Counted from the first letter of the stretch, positions 36,961-50,726 are shown. The stretch: 64,000 nt of DNA from Stomorhina lunata (GCA_933228675.1 OW121743.1:17287384-17351383); one strand, 5' to 3'. Numbers and translations: made by a program. The notes: a model not told the origin generated them from the letters alone.

Positions 36961-39900
36961 ATGTTGTCATAATGTTGTAAGTTTGCGTTTTAAAGCTATT
37001 TTCAATTTGTAGTCTTAATGCTCACTTTACATTAAGTAAATAGTGTTGCAAGTTCAAAACTTACTACTTTTAGGAGTTTTAAGTTATAGTTTTTAATTTT
37101 AATTGTTCAAAAAATATTTTATATTGAAATAGCTTTAATATAACAAATGTTGCATATGCTACAAAATGTTGCAAGCTCTAATTTCTAACTATGTATTATT
37201 ATTTTAAAAGTATTTGTTTTCTAATTTTTCGCATTCCATACGTTCTCAACTGTAAATCAAGTAGAATTTCATGAAAAATTGATGTGTTGCAAGTTTAAAA
37301 ATTTCGAATTAAAAAAAATTTTTAATTAATTTGTTGGTATGAGTTAAATTAAGAATATTTGAACATAGAAATACTTTGGGATAGCATAATATTCAGGTGC
37401 AACATAATGTTGCAAGTTATTATTTCATCTTATTTTTGTGTCAAAAATGCTTAATTATATGTTTTTTAGACATTCTATAAGATTTTAACATAAATAAAGG
37501 ATTTTTGTATGAATTCTGAGGTGTTGCAACATTAAAATTTGCTAATTTCAAAAGGTTTTAAGTTAGTTTTTAAGAGGAGTTAAATAAAGAACATTGTAGC
37601 ACTGAATTACATTAAAATAGCATTAAATTATCTTGAAATGGCATAATTTGCATGTGCCACATAATGTTGCAAGTTCTAATTTTTACATATTTTTGTGTCG
37701 AAAGTATTTATTTATACGATTTTTAAGTATTCTTTAAGTTCTTAAGTTAAATAAAGGATTTTTATATGAAATCTTGAAGTGTTGCAACTTAATACTATTC
37801 TAATTTTTAAAGGTTTAAAGTAAGTTTTCAATAGGAGTTAAATTTAGACCATTTTAGCATTGAATTACATTAAAATATCATTAAATTATCTTGAAATAGC
37901 ATAATTTGCATGTGGCACATAATGTTGCAAGTTCTAATTTCTACATATTTTTGTGTCGAAAGTATTTATGTATATGGTTTTTAAGAATATTTTAAGTTCT
38001 TAAGTTAAATGATGGACTTTTAGTGAAATGTTGATGTGTTGCATATTTAAAATATTCTAATCTTCATCCCGTGTTTAAATAAAAATATTTCACAATTAAA
38101 TAACATAAAAATAACATATTTCGCAAGTGCCACATTATGTTGCAAGTTCAAATATTCGCGTTTTTTTGTCACAGATATAAGTGTTTTAATTTTGATATTT
38201 CAAAGACTTTTACTTAAATTTAAGAAATATTTGTCTGAGTTTTGGTGTGTTGCAAGTTAAAAATGTTCTAATTTTAAGTCATTTTTAGTAAAATTCTTGA
38301 TTTGAGTTAGTCTTACATCATCTTAGACTTAAAAAGCATTAGAAATGACAAATTTGGCATGTGCCACAAAATGTTGCAAGTTCAAGTTATCACGATTTTG
38401 TTAAGAAAATATAAATATATTTTTGAGTTATAAACGATTTTAAACTGTAATATGTAAATAATGAGTGAAAATTTGGTGTGTTGCAAGTTAGAAATTGCAT
38501 AAGTTTAAAGAATTTTTGGTAAAATTTTTATTTTGATTCATTGAAAGGAAAAAAAAAAATACATGTTTTCCAAGTAGAATTATTTAATTTATCAAGTTAC
38601 GCATGTGCCACATAATCTTGCAAGCTCAATTTTTTTTGGGTTTTTTTACTAGTACAAGTGTAGTTTTATGTTTTGAGTACATTGACCGCTTTTAACAGCT
38701 AAACATAAAGATTTGTTGTGTTGCAAGTTTGAAATTTTTTTAATAAAAAATTATTAATTTCAATTATTCTAAGAATATTTAACAGTGAAATGGCTTTGAA
38801 ATTAAAAAAATCGTTTGTGCCGCATAATGTTGCCAGTTTAAATATCACATATTTTAAACCGAAAATGTGTATTTTTAGATTTTTCGTTCTTTTTAATGAT
38901 TATGAATCGAAATTTGAACAATATTTCATTAAGATTTCTTGTGTAGCAAGTTCAAAATTTCCAATTTTATGAGATTTCAAGATAAATTTATTGATTTGAA
39001 TTAGCCTATAATTAGTATAAAGTAAAATTGCTTTGAAACTACAAATATTGCATGTACCACATAATGTTGCAAGTTCAAATTTACATATTTTTTACCGATT
39101 TTTTTTATAATTTTATGTTTTTAATAGATTTTAAAGACTTGTAACCCAAATTTTAGCGGTACTACATAAAGATTTTTAATGTTGCAAGTTTGAAATTTTG
39201 TAATTTGATCATTGCTTAAGAAACAAATTGAGGGTTCTTGTATATTTATTGACTATAATTAGCCTTAAATTATTATAAAGTAAAATAACTAAAAAATTAC
39301 AAATGTTGCATGTGCTAAATAATGTTGCAAGTTTAAATGTTCTCTTTTTACCGATTTTTTCAATGTTTTGTATTTTGAGTAGATTTAAAAGATTTTAAAC
39401 CCAAATTTTTACTATAATACATAAAGATTTTTTATGTTGCAAGTTTGAAATTTTGTAATTTAATCTATCATCTTATCATTTTGAACTGCCATTAAAACAA
39501 TATTACATGAAGATTTGTGATGTTGCAAGTTCAAAATTTTCTAATTTACTCAGATTTTAAGAAAACTTTAATAAAATAAATTATTTTAAGATAATTGAAA
39601 AGGAAAATGACTTGGAAACGAAATATAATGCATGTGCCACATAATATTGCAAGTTTAAATGTCAACATTTATTATCGATTTTTTTAAAATTGTATCCAAA
39701 TTTTGACAGATTTTTTTTGAAGATATTTTATGTTGCAAGTTCAAATTTTGAAATTTGATCAGGATTTAAGAAAACATTTTCGAGCTATTGTATATTTTTA
39801 TATTTTTCGATTATTTGAAAGATTTTAAGCCGCAATTTTAACAATATTACATGAAGATTAGTGATGTTGCAAGTTCAAAATTTTTTAATTTGCTCAAAAA

Positions 39901-41150
39901 CTTTGTATAATAAATTATTCTAAGATTCATATAGAGGAAAATGACTTGAAAATGTCATATAATGCATGTGCTACGTAATGCTGCAAGTTTAAATTATTGC
40001 CGTTTTTTATAATTTTATGTTTTTAATAGATTCTAAAGACTTGTAATCCAAATTTGTACAGTTTTTTTTTTGAAGATTTTTTATGTTGCAAATTCGAAAT
40101 GTTGTAATTTGATGAGGATTTCTGAAAATTTTTTTGAGCTTTTGTGTATTTTTATATTTTGCCACAATTTTTAAAATTTTGAAGCCCAATGTAAACAATA
40201 TTACATGAAGATTTGTAATGTTGCAAGTTCGAAAATTTTCCAATTTGCTCAGATTTTAAGAAAAGTTTTGTAAAATAAATTATTCTAAGATAATTCTAAA
40301 GAAAAATGACTTGGAATGCATATAAAGCATGTGCCACATAATGTTGCAAGTTTATATATTCGTTTTTTTCTAGTTTTTTGTTTTGCCTATATTTGAAAGT
40401 CTTTCTAAAATAATGCGTGATGTATGTAATATTCCTTGAAGATTTGTTGTGTTGCAAATAAAACTTTTTAAATTTTATCAGATCTTATCAGATTTTATTA
40501 AAAATTTTAATAATTATCAATATTTTAGAGTAAAAAGGCTTCAAAATTACAAGTATTGCATGTGCCACATAATGTTGCAAGTTTAAAATTTCACTTTTTT
40601 TCTACCAAAAGTGTGTAATTTTAATTTTTAGACGCATTAGGATGATTTTTAACCGCATGTGAAACAAAATTATGTTAAGATTTGTTGTGTTGCAAGTACA
40701 AAACTTTTTAATTTGAGAAAAATTTCGTAATTTTAATTATCCTTTAACTATTACAGAGTAAGACGACTCTGAAAATACAAATGTTACATTAACAATGATA
40801 GTATTTTATGAAGATTTGTTGTGTTGCAAGTTCGTAATTTTCTAATTTGATCAAATTTTAAGAAAAAGTTATTAATTTCACTTATCCGTAAGTAATTTTA
40901 GAGTAAAATGAGTTTAAAATTCTAAATGTTGCATGTGCCACATAATGTTGCAAGTTCATATTTTTGGGATTTTTGTACCAAAATGATTATTTGTGATATT
41001 TTGGTAGCAAATTTGGACATTTTTTATGAGTGGCAGGTTCACAGTTTGCTAATTTAATTTGAAATCATCATTTGAAGAGTTTGCAAAAAGTTCTAAGTAA
41101 AAAAATTGTTAAAATATACAAAAATTTTGATAGAGTTTTGTTCATGCAAC
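36961..41150 (+). repeat. Long-period repeat with GTTGCAAGTT boxes (about 15 units)
   Basis: Two box types alternate. Type A is GCATGTGCCACATAAT followed by GTTGCAAGTT (near 37650, 37907, 38128, 38358, 38608, 38817, 39058, 39310, 39629, 39968, 40329, 40558, 40934). Type B is GATTTGTTGTGTTGCAAGTT or similar, lying between them. Unit length runs from about 210 to 375 bp. The boxes stay far more conserved than the AT-rich DNA between them. At 41133 one box again has the opposite orientation (TTTTGTTCATGCAACA). No coding frame is supported. Confidence 0.8.
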
Positions 41151-41960
41151 AGAAAATCTCCGCGGGTTTTCAGGACTGTAGAAATTTGTAACAAAAGTGG
41201 TTTTCAAATTTGGGCAGCTCTCTGTGATTTGAGTTTGCAGCTCAGTATTGAGGAAGAAGAAGTTTACTACTCTCAGAGCATATCTGACACTAGTTTTCAT
41301 CTCTTCGAGTGTTACTGAGAGTATAAAGAAATGTGGCAAGCAAAAGCAAGTAAACAAAAACAAAAATACCCTTGCTCAAGCACGTGGTTTTGCCTTTTAA
41401 GAGCCGGTTAGCTTTCAACTAGAGATTTTAGTCGAAATTTGGCTTTCAAAGCGAAAAGTCTAATGTTAGGACTAAAAAAATTCTTTTAACAAAATTTAAA
41501 AATTCGTATCTATTATGTCATTTTTTCCAATTTTGTTCACTGTCACGTACCGTTGAATAGCCGGTTGAAGCTGTTGCTATTTGGTGTGGATTATTTTTGT
41601 GGTATTGAGTTAAACTTTTAGGATTAAAGAGTTGTTGTTGTCGTTTTTGTAATGATTTCTAACATTTTTATATATTTTCAGGTTTTACAAAGAAATTTGT
41701 TGAAAAAAAATTTTTGTTTTTTTTTTTTAGTAGCCAAAAATAATAAAATATTGATTTAAATTTGTTACAAGTGAATACAAAAAGATTAAAATAGGAATTT
41801 TAATAAAGATTAAATATATTTGGTCAGTATTAGTTAGGATTCTTTTCTGTTTGTTAGATCAAAAAATACAAATTTAATCAAATTAAATATTAAATTTATT
41901 TTCAGTTCGTAAATTTTGTTCAAGATTTTAAATTTTTGATAGACGAATTTAATTTTCAGG
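41151..41960. other. Less AT-rich segment after the GTTGCAAG repeats; nature unknown
   Basis: 41151-41420 is clearly less AT-rich than its surroundings and contains GAGAGTATAAAGAAATG, which resembles a TATA box, and two overlapping short open frames on opposite strands (41106-41318 and 41142-41363). Nothing recognisable is encoded. A promoter or a transposon remnant are both possible. Confidence 0.25.
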
Positions 41961-43850
41961 AAAGGATTTAAAATGTTATTAAACCTTGATATATTGGCTT
42001 TATTTAGGCATTTAAATTTCTAAAATCCTTTAAAAATTACCAGAGTTATAAGCGTTTTTTCAACATTACCTCCTAATTAATATTAATCATACGTCTAGTA
42101 TATTCTAATTTTAAAATTTAATATTTAACCGATTTAAAGTTTAACTTTTGGTGATATTTAACTTGAAAATGTTAAATTAGTAAAAGTTTTAAGTTCTTTG
42201 CAAACAATGATATCAGAAATCTGAGTCTTTATGTCCTTTGCGGACAAAAGGACTTGTCTATAGATTTTTAACTTTAAATATAGACTTTAATATTTTATAG
42301 ACTTTAATACAATTGTTCAAATTAAATACCTCAAAAGTAGATTTGTGAAATAGCTTTTATTTGTGGCAACTGCCAAAAGTCTATTAATATAACCTTGTAT
42401 AGGTTTTTAATAGCTTAAGGATAGAAACAAACGATTTTTGTTGAAGGATTTGAATTTTGAATTTTTTAACAAATATTAAATTTGTTGGTTTAATCTTAGT
42501 TTAGATGTTTCTTATTTTGAAATCTTTCAATTCAAATAAGTAAAATTGTTTTTAAGTATAACATTTTAATTTGGTTTATTTTATTTCATTAAATTTTAAT
42601 TTAATAGTTGTCTTAGTCGGTCATTTTTGATCTTAGTAGTTATTTTAGGGAGAATAGTTTTAAGCATGATTAAAGACTAATGTCTTAGCTTTAATTTGCC
42701 ATTTCAATTTCTGAAATTGCATTAAAATCACGAGAGTTATGATCACTTTTTCTTTATTACCTCTTAATTAATATTAATCATACGTCTGGTATGATTTTAT
42801 TTAAAAATTTTAGTTTTAACCGATTTAAATAAAAATTTTGGGAAAATCTAGAATTAAATACAATAAAATGAACAAAGATCTATAATTAAAAGAAAAAATT
42901 TTGTGATATAAAACGCTTGTCTTTCTTTTTTGAGCTTTACAACTTCAAAATTTAATTTTAATTACATACTTGTCTTAGTCAGTTAGTTTTGTTCATAATA
43001 GTTATTTTAAAGGAAATATTTTTAATTGGAATTAAAGCTCAATGTCTTAGCTTTCATTAGCCATTTCAAGTTCTGAAATCGCATTGAAATCACGAGAGTT
43101 GTGGACACTTTTTCATGATTACCTCTAATTAATATTAATCATACGCTCAGTATGAGTTTATTTAAAAATTTGAATTTTAACCAATTTAAAGGAAAATTTT
43201 GGTTAAAATTATAATTGAATATAACCAAATAATTAAAGATCTTTAATTTAAAGAAACAATTTTGTTATATATCTGCTTTTGTCTGTATTTCTTTTGCTTT
43301 ACAATTCAATAACTTGTCTTCGGATTTCTTTCTGCAAAATTTTTGTTAGGCTGGATTATACCCTAATATCTCTGCTTTAATTGCTAATTTGAATTTTTTA
43401 AATCCCTTCAAAATTACCAAAGTTATGAAAACTTTTTCTTCAATACCACTTAATAAATATTAATCATACGTCCAGTATGACTTTATTCAAAAATTTGAAT
43501 TTTAGCCGATTTAAAGTAAAATTTTGAAGAAATTTATAATGGAATATAATAAAATGTTTAACAGTCTGTGATTCTAAGAAAGAATTTTGCTATAAATTTT
43601 TGTTTGTCTTTCCTTTTTTGAGTTTTAGAACTTAAAAACTTATCTATAGATTTATTTCTATAAAATTTTTGTTAGAAAGGATTATGCCCTAATATCTTAG
43701 CTTTTAGTAACCATTTACATTTTTAAAATACCTTCAAAATTACCAGAGTTATATACATTTTTGTATCATTACCTCTTAATTAATATCAATCATACGTCCA
43801 GTATGACTTTATTTTGAAAACTAAAATTTTACCTTTTTAAAGGAAAAAAT
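41960..43850 (+). repeat. Tandem repeat of roughly 330 bp marked by AATATYAATCATACG
   Basis: Five units, each with CTTAGCTTT, AAAATTACCAGAGTTAT or a variant, ATTACCTCTTAATTAATATY, AATCATACGTCCAGTATGA and TTTATTTAAAAATTTGAATT. The landmark AATCATACG lies near 42085, 42776, 43137, 43462 and 43788, giving periods of about 690 (a double unit or insertion), 360, 325 and 326 bp. No coding capacity. Confidence 0.8.
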
Positions 43851-45100
43851 TAGAGAAATTTATTATGTAACAATTTTGCTCTAAATTTCCTTCTGTCTAT
43901 CACTTTTAGAGCTTTTAAATTTAAGAACTTGCTTTTCTGCCAAATTCTTGTAACCAAAAAAGGACTAAAACACAAAAACATGTATGCCAAGTCGTAAGCC
44001 ATAAAAAGACGCCGCGAAAAACATGCAAGAAAATAAAACAAAGCCACTTTTTTGTCTGAAAAAATTTATGTTTTTGAAGGAAAAAATTCTAAAAGTTTCA
44101 TTATTTGTTTTTCTCGAGACCGAGGCACGAATTATGTACTTTTTTTTTGCTGGTTGTTTGTTGCAAACTAGATAACAGAAACCAAAGTACTTTGGCAGTC
44201 TTAACATGACATGCCACACATATCAACAACATCATTATCATGAGCCACGTATTCGTGTTGTGGCAACTAGACCAGAAAACTCAGACGATTATACACAAAA
44301 ACAAACTTGCAACAACTGAAAATATTAAATGTCCTGCTGAACCAAAGGAAATTTAATTAATCTGAAATCTGTTTTTCCAAATCCTATTATGTTAAGTTGC
44401 ATATCTTCGAGTTTCAGAGACATGCCTAGATCTTATCTTCCTCAAAAACACTTTATTATTTATTGCCTTTTGAACATAAATTAGAATTTATTAACCAAAT
44501 GTTCTACTAAACTTCATGGTATTTGTAAGCCTGGTCATGCGTGTGTGTGTGTTGTTGCAAGTATGTTAGTGGTATTATTAGTAATAATGACTACCCTGTA
44601 GCTTCAAACCGAAAAACTATCTCAAATACCGGAACGATAGGTAACTTCGGGATAAAAGCTTTTAAAATAATAAATATCTCAAAGACTGCCATCGACCCCT
44701 TTAGGAGATAACACATTTTTAAATCTCCTTTCATTTCGTTTTAATTTAATATACTCCTTCTCTTTGTAACTCCTGGGTAATACCTTAATGTGGTCACATT
44801 TACCGAAAACTTCATATACAATAACCTTGTGCAAGTGCAAAGGCTTTAAGCCTAATACCCAAAAGCTGAAATGTAAATTTTGATCAAAAACCAATAAATG
44901 GGACTTTTAAGTTAATGAGTTAAGAATATTTGCGAACAAAGGCTGGAAAGGCTATTATGACTTATGAGAAAAAACTTGGTAATTCTATGATTGCCTTTAA
45001 ATGTTTAAATAGCAGCAATAAAAATTTATTTCAATTTGATCATACATGTAACAAAATGTATAAAATACCTTGTAAATAGTCTACTTTTAGGCTTTTTTGA
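43851..45100. other. Spacer between inverted repeat blocks; no gene supported
   Basis: Mixed AT-rich sequence with a short GT run near 44539-44553. Open frames at 43850-44219 and 44679-44894 on the minus strand show no recognisable motif. Confidence 0.4.
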
Positions 45101-45570
45101 AAATATTTGTCGTGGCGTATGATTGATATCAATTAGAAGTTAAGTTACAAAAAGTTCTATAACTTTTTTAGTTTTTGGACTTTTTGTAAAATTTATAAGG
45201 TTTTGGAAAGCTCAGAGTATGAGGAATAAACTGATATATAAATCTTGTTCATTATAATAAACATATGATAAAAAAGTTTAGTCAAAATAGAATTTAAATT
45301 TCAGGAATTACCGTATAATAAATTTTTCATGGTTCTATGTTAAAGATTAAATAAATTATTTTTTTTTTGCTGAATTAAATCGCACAAGTACTAAAATAAA
45401 TATAATTATTTGCTTACCCTATTTTTAGGTTTTCTAGGAAAATTTTGCTCTAGGCGTATGATTAATATTAATTAAAAGTTATATTAAAAAATCTTTTATA
45501 ACTTTGTGAGTTTTTAGACTTTTTGAAAAATTTAAAAGGTTTTGGAAAGCTAAGAGTATAAAGAATCAAC
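45101..45570 (-). repeat. Two inverted copies of the AATATYAATCATACG repeat
   Basis: CGTATGATTGATATCAATT at about 45116 and CGTATGATTAATATTAATT at about 45456, 340 bp apart, each followed by AAAAGTT..TATAACTTT and TTTTGGAAAGCT. These are reverse complements of the units at 42-43.8 kb. Confidence 0.8.
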
Positions 45571-45659
45571 AGATATAAAAACCTTATTCATAATAATAAT
45601 CATGTAATAAAAATTTTTATCAAAGTGGAATTTAAATTTCAGAAATTACCATTAAATAA

Positions 45660-46620
45660 CTATTGGAGAAAGTAAAAGCAGGCAAAGCTCTGGTTAGGCA
45701 GCTGGCTAGCGACTAAGTCAGCATCACTTGGGTCCTATATATGGTGCGTTTATGGTAGAAAGAAAAGATTTATAGATTACCAATGAAATAAAAGAGCCAC
45801 CGTTAATATTTGAATGTTGATATAAATTGGACAGGGGAAAGTGGCAAATATGGTATGCCTTAAGATTCAGTAGGCAGCGGCAAAAGAGATGGGTAGCTTC
45901 TCCTTCTACTCAATATTATGGCAACGAATATAGCAGCTCTTACGTAAGAATTGAAACTAAGTTTCGTAGAATGTGGCTCTGAAAGGCCTGCCCATATAGT
46001 AGTCGTTACGTAAGAACTGAAACTAAATTTCGTAGAAGGTGGCTCTTGAAGGATTCAAAACTACAGAATCTTAATTTGGTGTTGTTGATATGGTTTCTCT
46101 GACCCAGATGGTCTGAGCGGAACTTCATTAGGCCTAACCATATAGCAGTCGTTACTTTGCACTGTGAGAACTGAATGTGGGCTAAGCTTGTTTTAAAAAA
46201 GATACTAGGTTTCTGTGATCCGGGCTGTTGGAGCAGACTAAAAGAGAAAGACAAAAATAGGTAAATTCACTAGTTACCATCCCCCTGAACGATAAGAACA
46301 CATGATTTGACAATTGGCTACCCAAAAACGTTCTATAGTGGAATGGGTCTATACAGACCTACATATGGCTTTAATAACGTTCTGAGGAACAGTCATCTTC
46401 ACAGAAATGCTTTTTTAAGAGCAAATTTAAATACTCTGTTCGCGCCTCTTTCGTCGACTTAGATCCTTCCTTATATAACTCCAGAGGGCAATGTTCGGAG
46501 GTATTTGGACCTTCTGAAATGTTAACAGAAAATAGTCGATCAAAGAGAGCTCTGGGTATGCCGTAGTTAACATTGTTGGGATATTAGGGATATTGTTCAC
46601 TTTATCCAGTCAATGTTTGA
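45660..46620. repeat. Unidentified decayed repeat with 66-bp internal duplication
   Basis: Less AT-rich than its surroundings. TTACGTAAGAAYTGAAACTA and TTTCGTAGAAxGTGGCTCT occur at about 45940 and 46006, and ATATAGYAGTCGTTAC recurs at 45994 and 46139. The regular tail and base composition suggest a degraded transposable element, but no domain is recognisable on either strand. Confidence 0.45.
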
Positions 46621-47619
46621 TCAATTTTTGCATGTGTTTTTATTATTTTTGACCTGAGGTGTATGTTTTTAATGCAATATTTTTACCTGTTATCAATAAC
46701 TTTTATATATGTTTAATATATCAATAAAAAGGAAAACATGTCTTCATTAGTACACTGTTAATTTTTTAATAATATTCATAAAATTCTGAAACATTTCTGG
46801 AAAAAAAGTACAAATAAACTAAAAGTGTATTTTTTATAAAATTATTTTTAAAATTTGACTCTAAATTTTTGAAAAACTGTCTAAGGTACATAACTAATTT
46901 TTTGCAGATATTAAGTTTATTTTAATGTTTATCTAAAACAATTTTAATAATTTCAAAAAAGAAAACCCAATTGACCTTTTTCTGCAACTAAAATTATGGT
47001 ATATAGAATTTTAACATTTTTTATAAAATTCGATTTTTTGGATTCGTTTATAAGTCCGTGTTAATTTTTATTTTTGGAATCTAAAGAGAATGTATGGGAC
47101 TTTATAATTGCATTTCAGAAAACTGCAAACTCGGTTTGACTTTTTCGTTATATGTTCGAAAACACAAAAATTTTCTTAAAAATTCGACAAATTTCGTTCA
47201 ATGCTGTACGTAGAGTGAATGTTGTTTCGACCTAAAATTTGATTTTAAAATATCCTACAATCCCATTCTCAACGAATATATAACAAAACTTTAACTTTAA
47301 ATAAAAAACTTCTTCGTAAAAACGTAAAAAATTTATGCCATCGTTTTGGGGAAAATATGCACTTTTTTCGATTAGCGAAAAATATTTGAGTTTGGAAATT
47401 TCTCAACATAAAACCGTTCAAGATATTTAAAAATAGGTTTCACGGTTCTAGTTTCTAAACTATCGGCTGTATGTCCGTATTTTTTTCAAAAATTATAGGT
47501 TTAATATTGAATTTACAATCGGTCAAAAACTGAAAAAAGTTAAAGAGAAAAATGGTTTTTTATATTTTTGAAATGAAATAACTTAAAAGCCATAACATGC
47601 TTTTTTCGATTCTTTAAGC
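46621..47619. other. AT-rich sequence without a supported gene
   Basis: No coding frame, hairpin-bounded element or tandem repeat that I can support. Confidence 0.4.
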
Positions 47620-48000
47620 TCATTTCAAAATGTAAAAAATCAACCATATTGGACAATAATTGAAAGAGCTACACTGTCCATTTTTTTTAACTTCTGAGGT
47701 GGTCTACTTTGATGCCCAATAATTTTCCAGTGTAAGCACTGGGTAACCATAATTCCAAAATTCGGAAGGCTTGAGTCCTCCCTAATAATTCTTTCATACA
47801 TTCTGATACAATCAGACCTACAGATTACAAGATACAGTTTTATTACCACCATTTTTTTTTCCAAGCTAATGTGCGATAAAAAGATAAAAATAAGCTTCAT
47901 CCGAAGAGACTTCTTGAAAAAATCGATTAATTTCTTTCAGTGAAGATAGTATTCTAAATTTTTTAACAAAAAAACCAATGATATTAGTATTACGAGATTC
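47620..48000 (-). pseudogene. Possible strongly decayed Tc1/mariner-type transposase fragment
   Basis: Read on the minus strand, the region gives INRFFQEVSSDEAYFYL, then CIRMYERIIREDSSLPNF and GIMVTQCLHWKIIG. The spacing resembles the catalytic-core phrase F-SDEAHF, then a W/P-rich segment, then VW-x-IGP found in Tc1/mariner transposases (compare 52600-52770). Frames are interrupted and only this one segment is recognisable, so the call is weak. Confidence 0.3.
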
Positions 48001-48197
48001 GGAATAATCAGCGTTTACAAATTTAGTCCAATAGATGGCGCACCAATTTTATAAAAATATAGAAAATTTTTTGTGTATGTATTTAAAAATGTCTATAAAA
48101 AATTTTTTCATACTTTAGAAAAATTGTGAAAGAATGAACCAATTTTTTAATTTCAAAAGTCAACAATTTAAATTAATAAAAAATGTTTTTCTATTTT

Positions 48198-50726
48198 TAT
48201 ACCCTTCACCAATAGGTGAAAGGGTATTATAAGTTTGTGATTCCGTTTGTAATTTTTTTATTAGTGATCGTAGACTCCATAAAAATTATACCGATCGACT
48301 CAGAATCGGGAGGAGAATCGATTAAGCGATGTCCGTCTGTCTGTCTGTCTGTCTGTCCGTCCGTCTGTCTGTCTGTTGAAATCAAGTTTCTGAAGCCCCT
48401 GGAGGATGGACCTACATAAATTATATACCAGATTTTAGGAAATTCTCCCGCAATGAACGCTAAAATCGGTTTATAAACACCGAAAATATTGAAAAAATAC
48501 CAAAAATTAGACGAAAATTTTAAAATTTTTGATTGAAACACACTTTTAAATAATAAGAGAAACAAGATACTCCTGGTGTACATAATATATTATATATCAG
48601 ATTGTAGGAAATGGTTCCCCAAAGCACTCTGTAAAATTTTAGCAAAATCGGTCTATAAACAACTGAGATACAGCCAAAACACTAAATTTGATGTATCCCA
48701 AATTGCCCAAAGTACGCGTTAGAGAATTTTTGTTGAAAAACTGAAATGCAGAAATAGGAAAAACCATCCTCCTGGAGCACGGACATACATAAATTTTGTA
48801 TCAGATTTTAGGAAATTACCCCGCCAAGCACATTATAAAATTTTATCAAAAGCGGTCCATAAACAACTACTTGTGATGTACAGCAAATTGCCCAAAGTAC
48901 GTGTCTAAGAAATTTTGTTGACATTTTGTAAGTATTGTTTCTGCGATATCTCAGGTGTTTATGGACCGATTGTGATGAAATTTGACAGCGTTCTTTGTGG
49001 GAGGATTTCCTAAAATCTTATATAAACTCCACAAATCTGATTATGAATACCATTCAAGTTGTACCGATCGACTCTGAATCGGCAGGAGAATCGATTTCGC
49101 GACATCCGTCCTTCTGTTTGTCCGTCCGTCCGTCTACCTGTCTGTCCGTCCGTCCGTCTACCTGTCTGTCCTTTTTTCTGTTGTAGTCAAGTTTTTGGAG
49201 TTTTTGGAGCTCAGGGTGGGACGATATCCTAAAATTTTGTTTAAAATGCATATGGGTATACCTTCCAGGAGCTCCACAAATCTGATTTTAGCAGACAGAC
49301 ACATTGCATTTATCTTAATTTTATGTCTGACTTTTGAACATTATGATAACATTTGAGTATGTATTATATATCAAATTATAGGTAATCTTCCTAGGAAGTA
49401 CAAAAATGCAGCTAAGTACATGATATCCGTTCAAAACCTACATATGTATGTATGTATCTCACATATCAACGAAAATTTAAATTGTTTAATTGGAATTAGG
49501 AGAAATCCATTCACGTTTGACTATTGCTCCCGTATAACTTCGCCTAAGGCAATCTCTTAGTAGCTAATAAATGACAAATTATAATTATCTAATTAGCTAA
49601 TTATTTATAATTATCCATCTATTATAATAGATATAGAAATGTCATCATCATTTAGTATAAAGACGTTGTACAATATCGTTATTCAGAGCGATAGCGCCTA
49701 AAATAAACTTTCTAGAGGGACAACATTTGACAAAAGTATTTCTGATCTCCTGAAAAGTTCGGCATTGAAAATGGGCGAGCTCGGTTCACATTTATTGTTA
49801 TCTCCCATATAACCCCGACCGGGAATTACTTTAATGCTGATAAATTAAATCATATTATAATTGCACAAAGAACTAGAGCAAAACATTCCACACATCCATC
49901 GGACATATCGAAAGAACAATAGATGCCAAATATTATTGTTGAAGTATTCATCTTAATAAGTTAACTAACTTCAGATTAATAAGTAAATTTTCAATAAATT
50001 TTCCGCCAAAACTGATATCCATTCATTTAAAAGCTATATATTTCACGTATGTATCTAAAACTATGAGTGTATACCTTATAATTCTAAGGTTTGTATACAT
50101 TGACAATCATTGTTAAAGCTTTGACCTAAATCACTTCAGAGTTTTACATAACTAATCATGAACTTTTAATAGTTGGACAATTCGTATGAATTAAAGTACA
50201 CAACCCTCACTGGGCACTGTGTTTTTGGGTTGCATGCCAGAATACTTAATCTTCATCAAATCGATGTGCTCTTGCAAATCTAAGGGATCTTCATTTTGAA
50301 GCATCTTTTCTGCATGGTTTATCTGGTCTATCGAACTTTTTCAAATGTTCGTAAAATAGACACATATCACTTTAGAATCGAAGTGACGCTGCCTTCGACA
50401 TCAGCCACCTGCCCAACCTAACATTTGGGTCCATAACTATTTTAGATGATGACGCCACCAAAAAGCTTTTCGTTTTCCGACTCTTAATTTTTAAGATTCT
50501 TTGCATATAATACTAGTATAACCATATATTGCTAGGAATTACATTTAGTATGAACAAAAGAAAATTAATATACATATGAAGCATTTGTGTGGGGCTCAAC
50601 TAAGTCAGTAATCAGAAACTATATAATTATCAATATATTCTTACAATTTTGTACTTTACTTTTGGAACACCATTGGTGAAGGGTATCCAAGATTCGGCAA
50701 AGCCGAATATACCACTCTTACTTGTT
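48198..50726 (+). mobile_element. DINE-1-like (Helentron-type) element, 2.5 kb, possibly composite
   Basis: Left end TATACCCTTCACC with the hairpin arm GGTGAAAGGGTAT, then ATAAGTTTGTGATTCCG, ATCGACTCAGAATCG and a GTCTGTC/GTCCGTC microsatellite at 48327-48375. Three internal units of roughly 185 bp follow (about 48410, 48590, 48780; sharing CAGATTxTAGGAAAT and CAAATTGCCCAAAGTACG). A second copy of the ATCGACTCTGAATCGGCAGG plus GTCCGTC block lies at 49060-49180. The right end has GGTGAAGGGTAT, a TTCGGCAAAGCCGAA hairpin (50695-50708) and the terminal CTTACTTGTT. The overall plan matches DINE-1/INE-1 elements of flies. It encodes no protein. Confidence 0.65.

Noticed and set aside
41106..41363. 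Two overlapping frames of about 70 codons on opposite strands
   Set aside because: Both are short and mutually overlapping, with no recognisable motif. The less AT-rich composition alone explains the open frames.
46006..46254. 82-codon minus-strand frame in the decayed repeat
   Set aside because: It lies over the 66-bp internal duplication and I recognise no domain, so I kept only the repeat.
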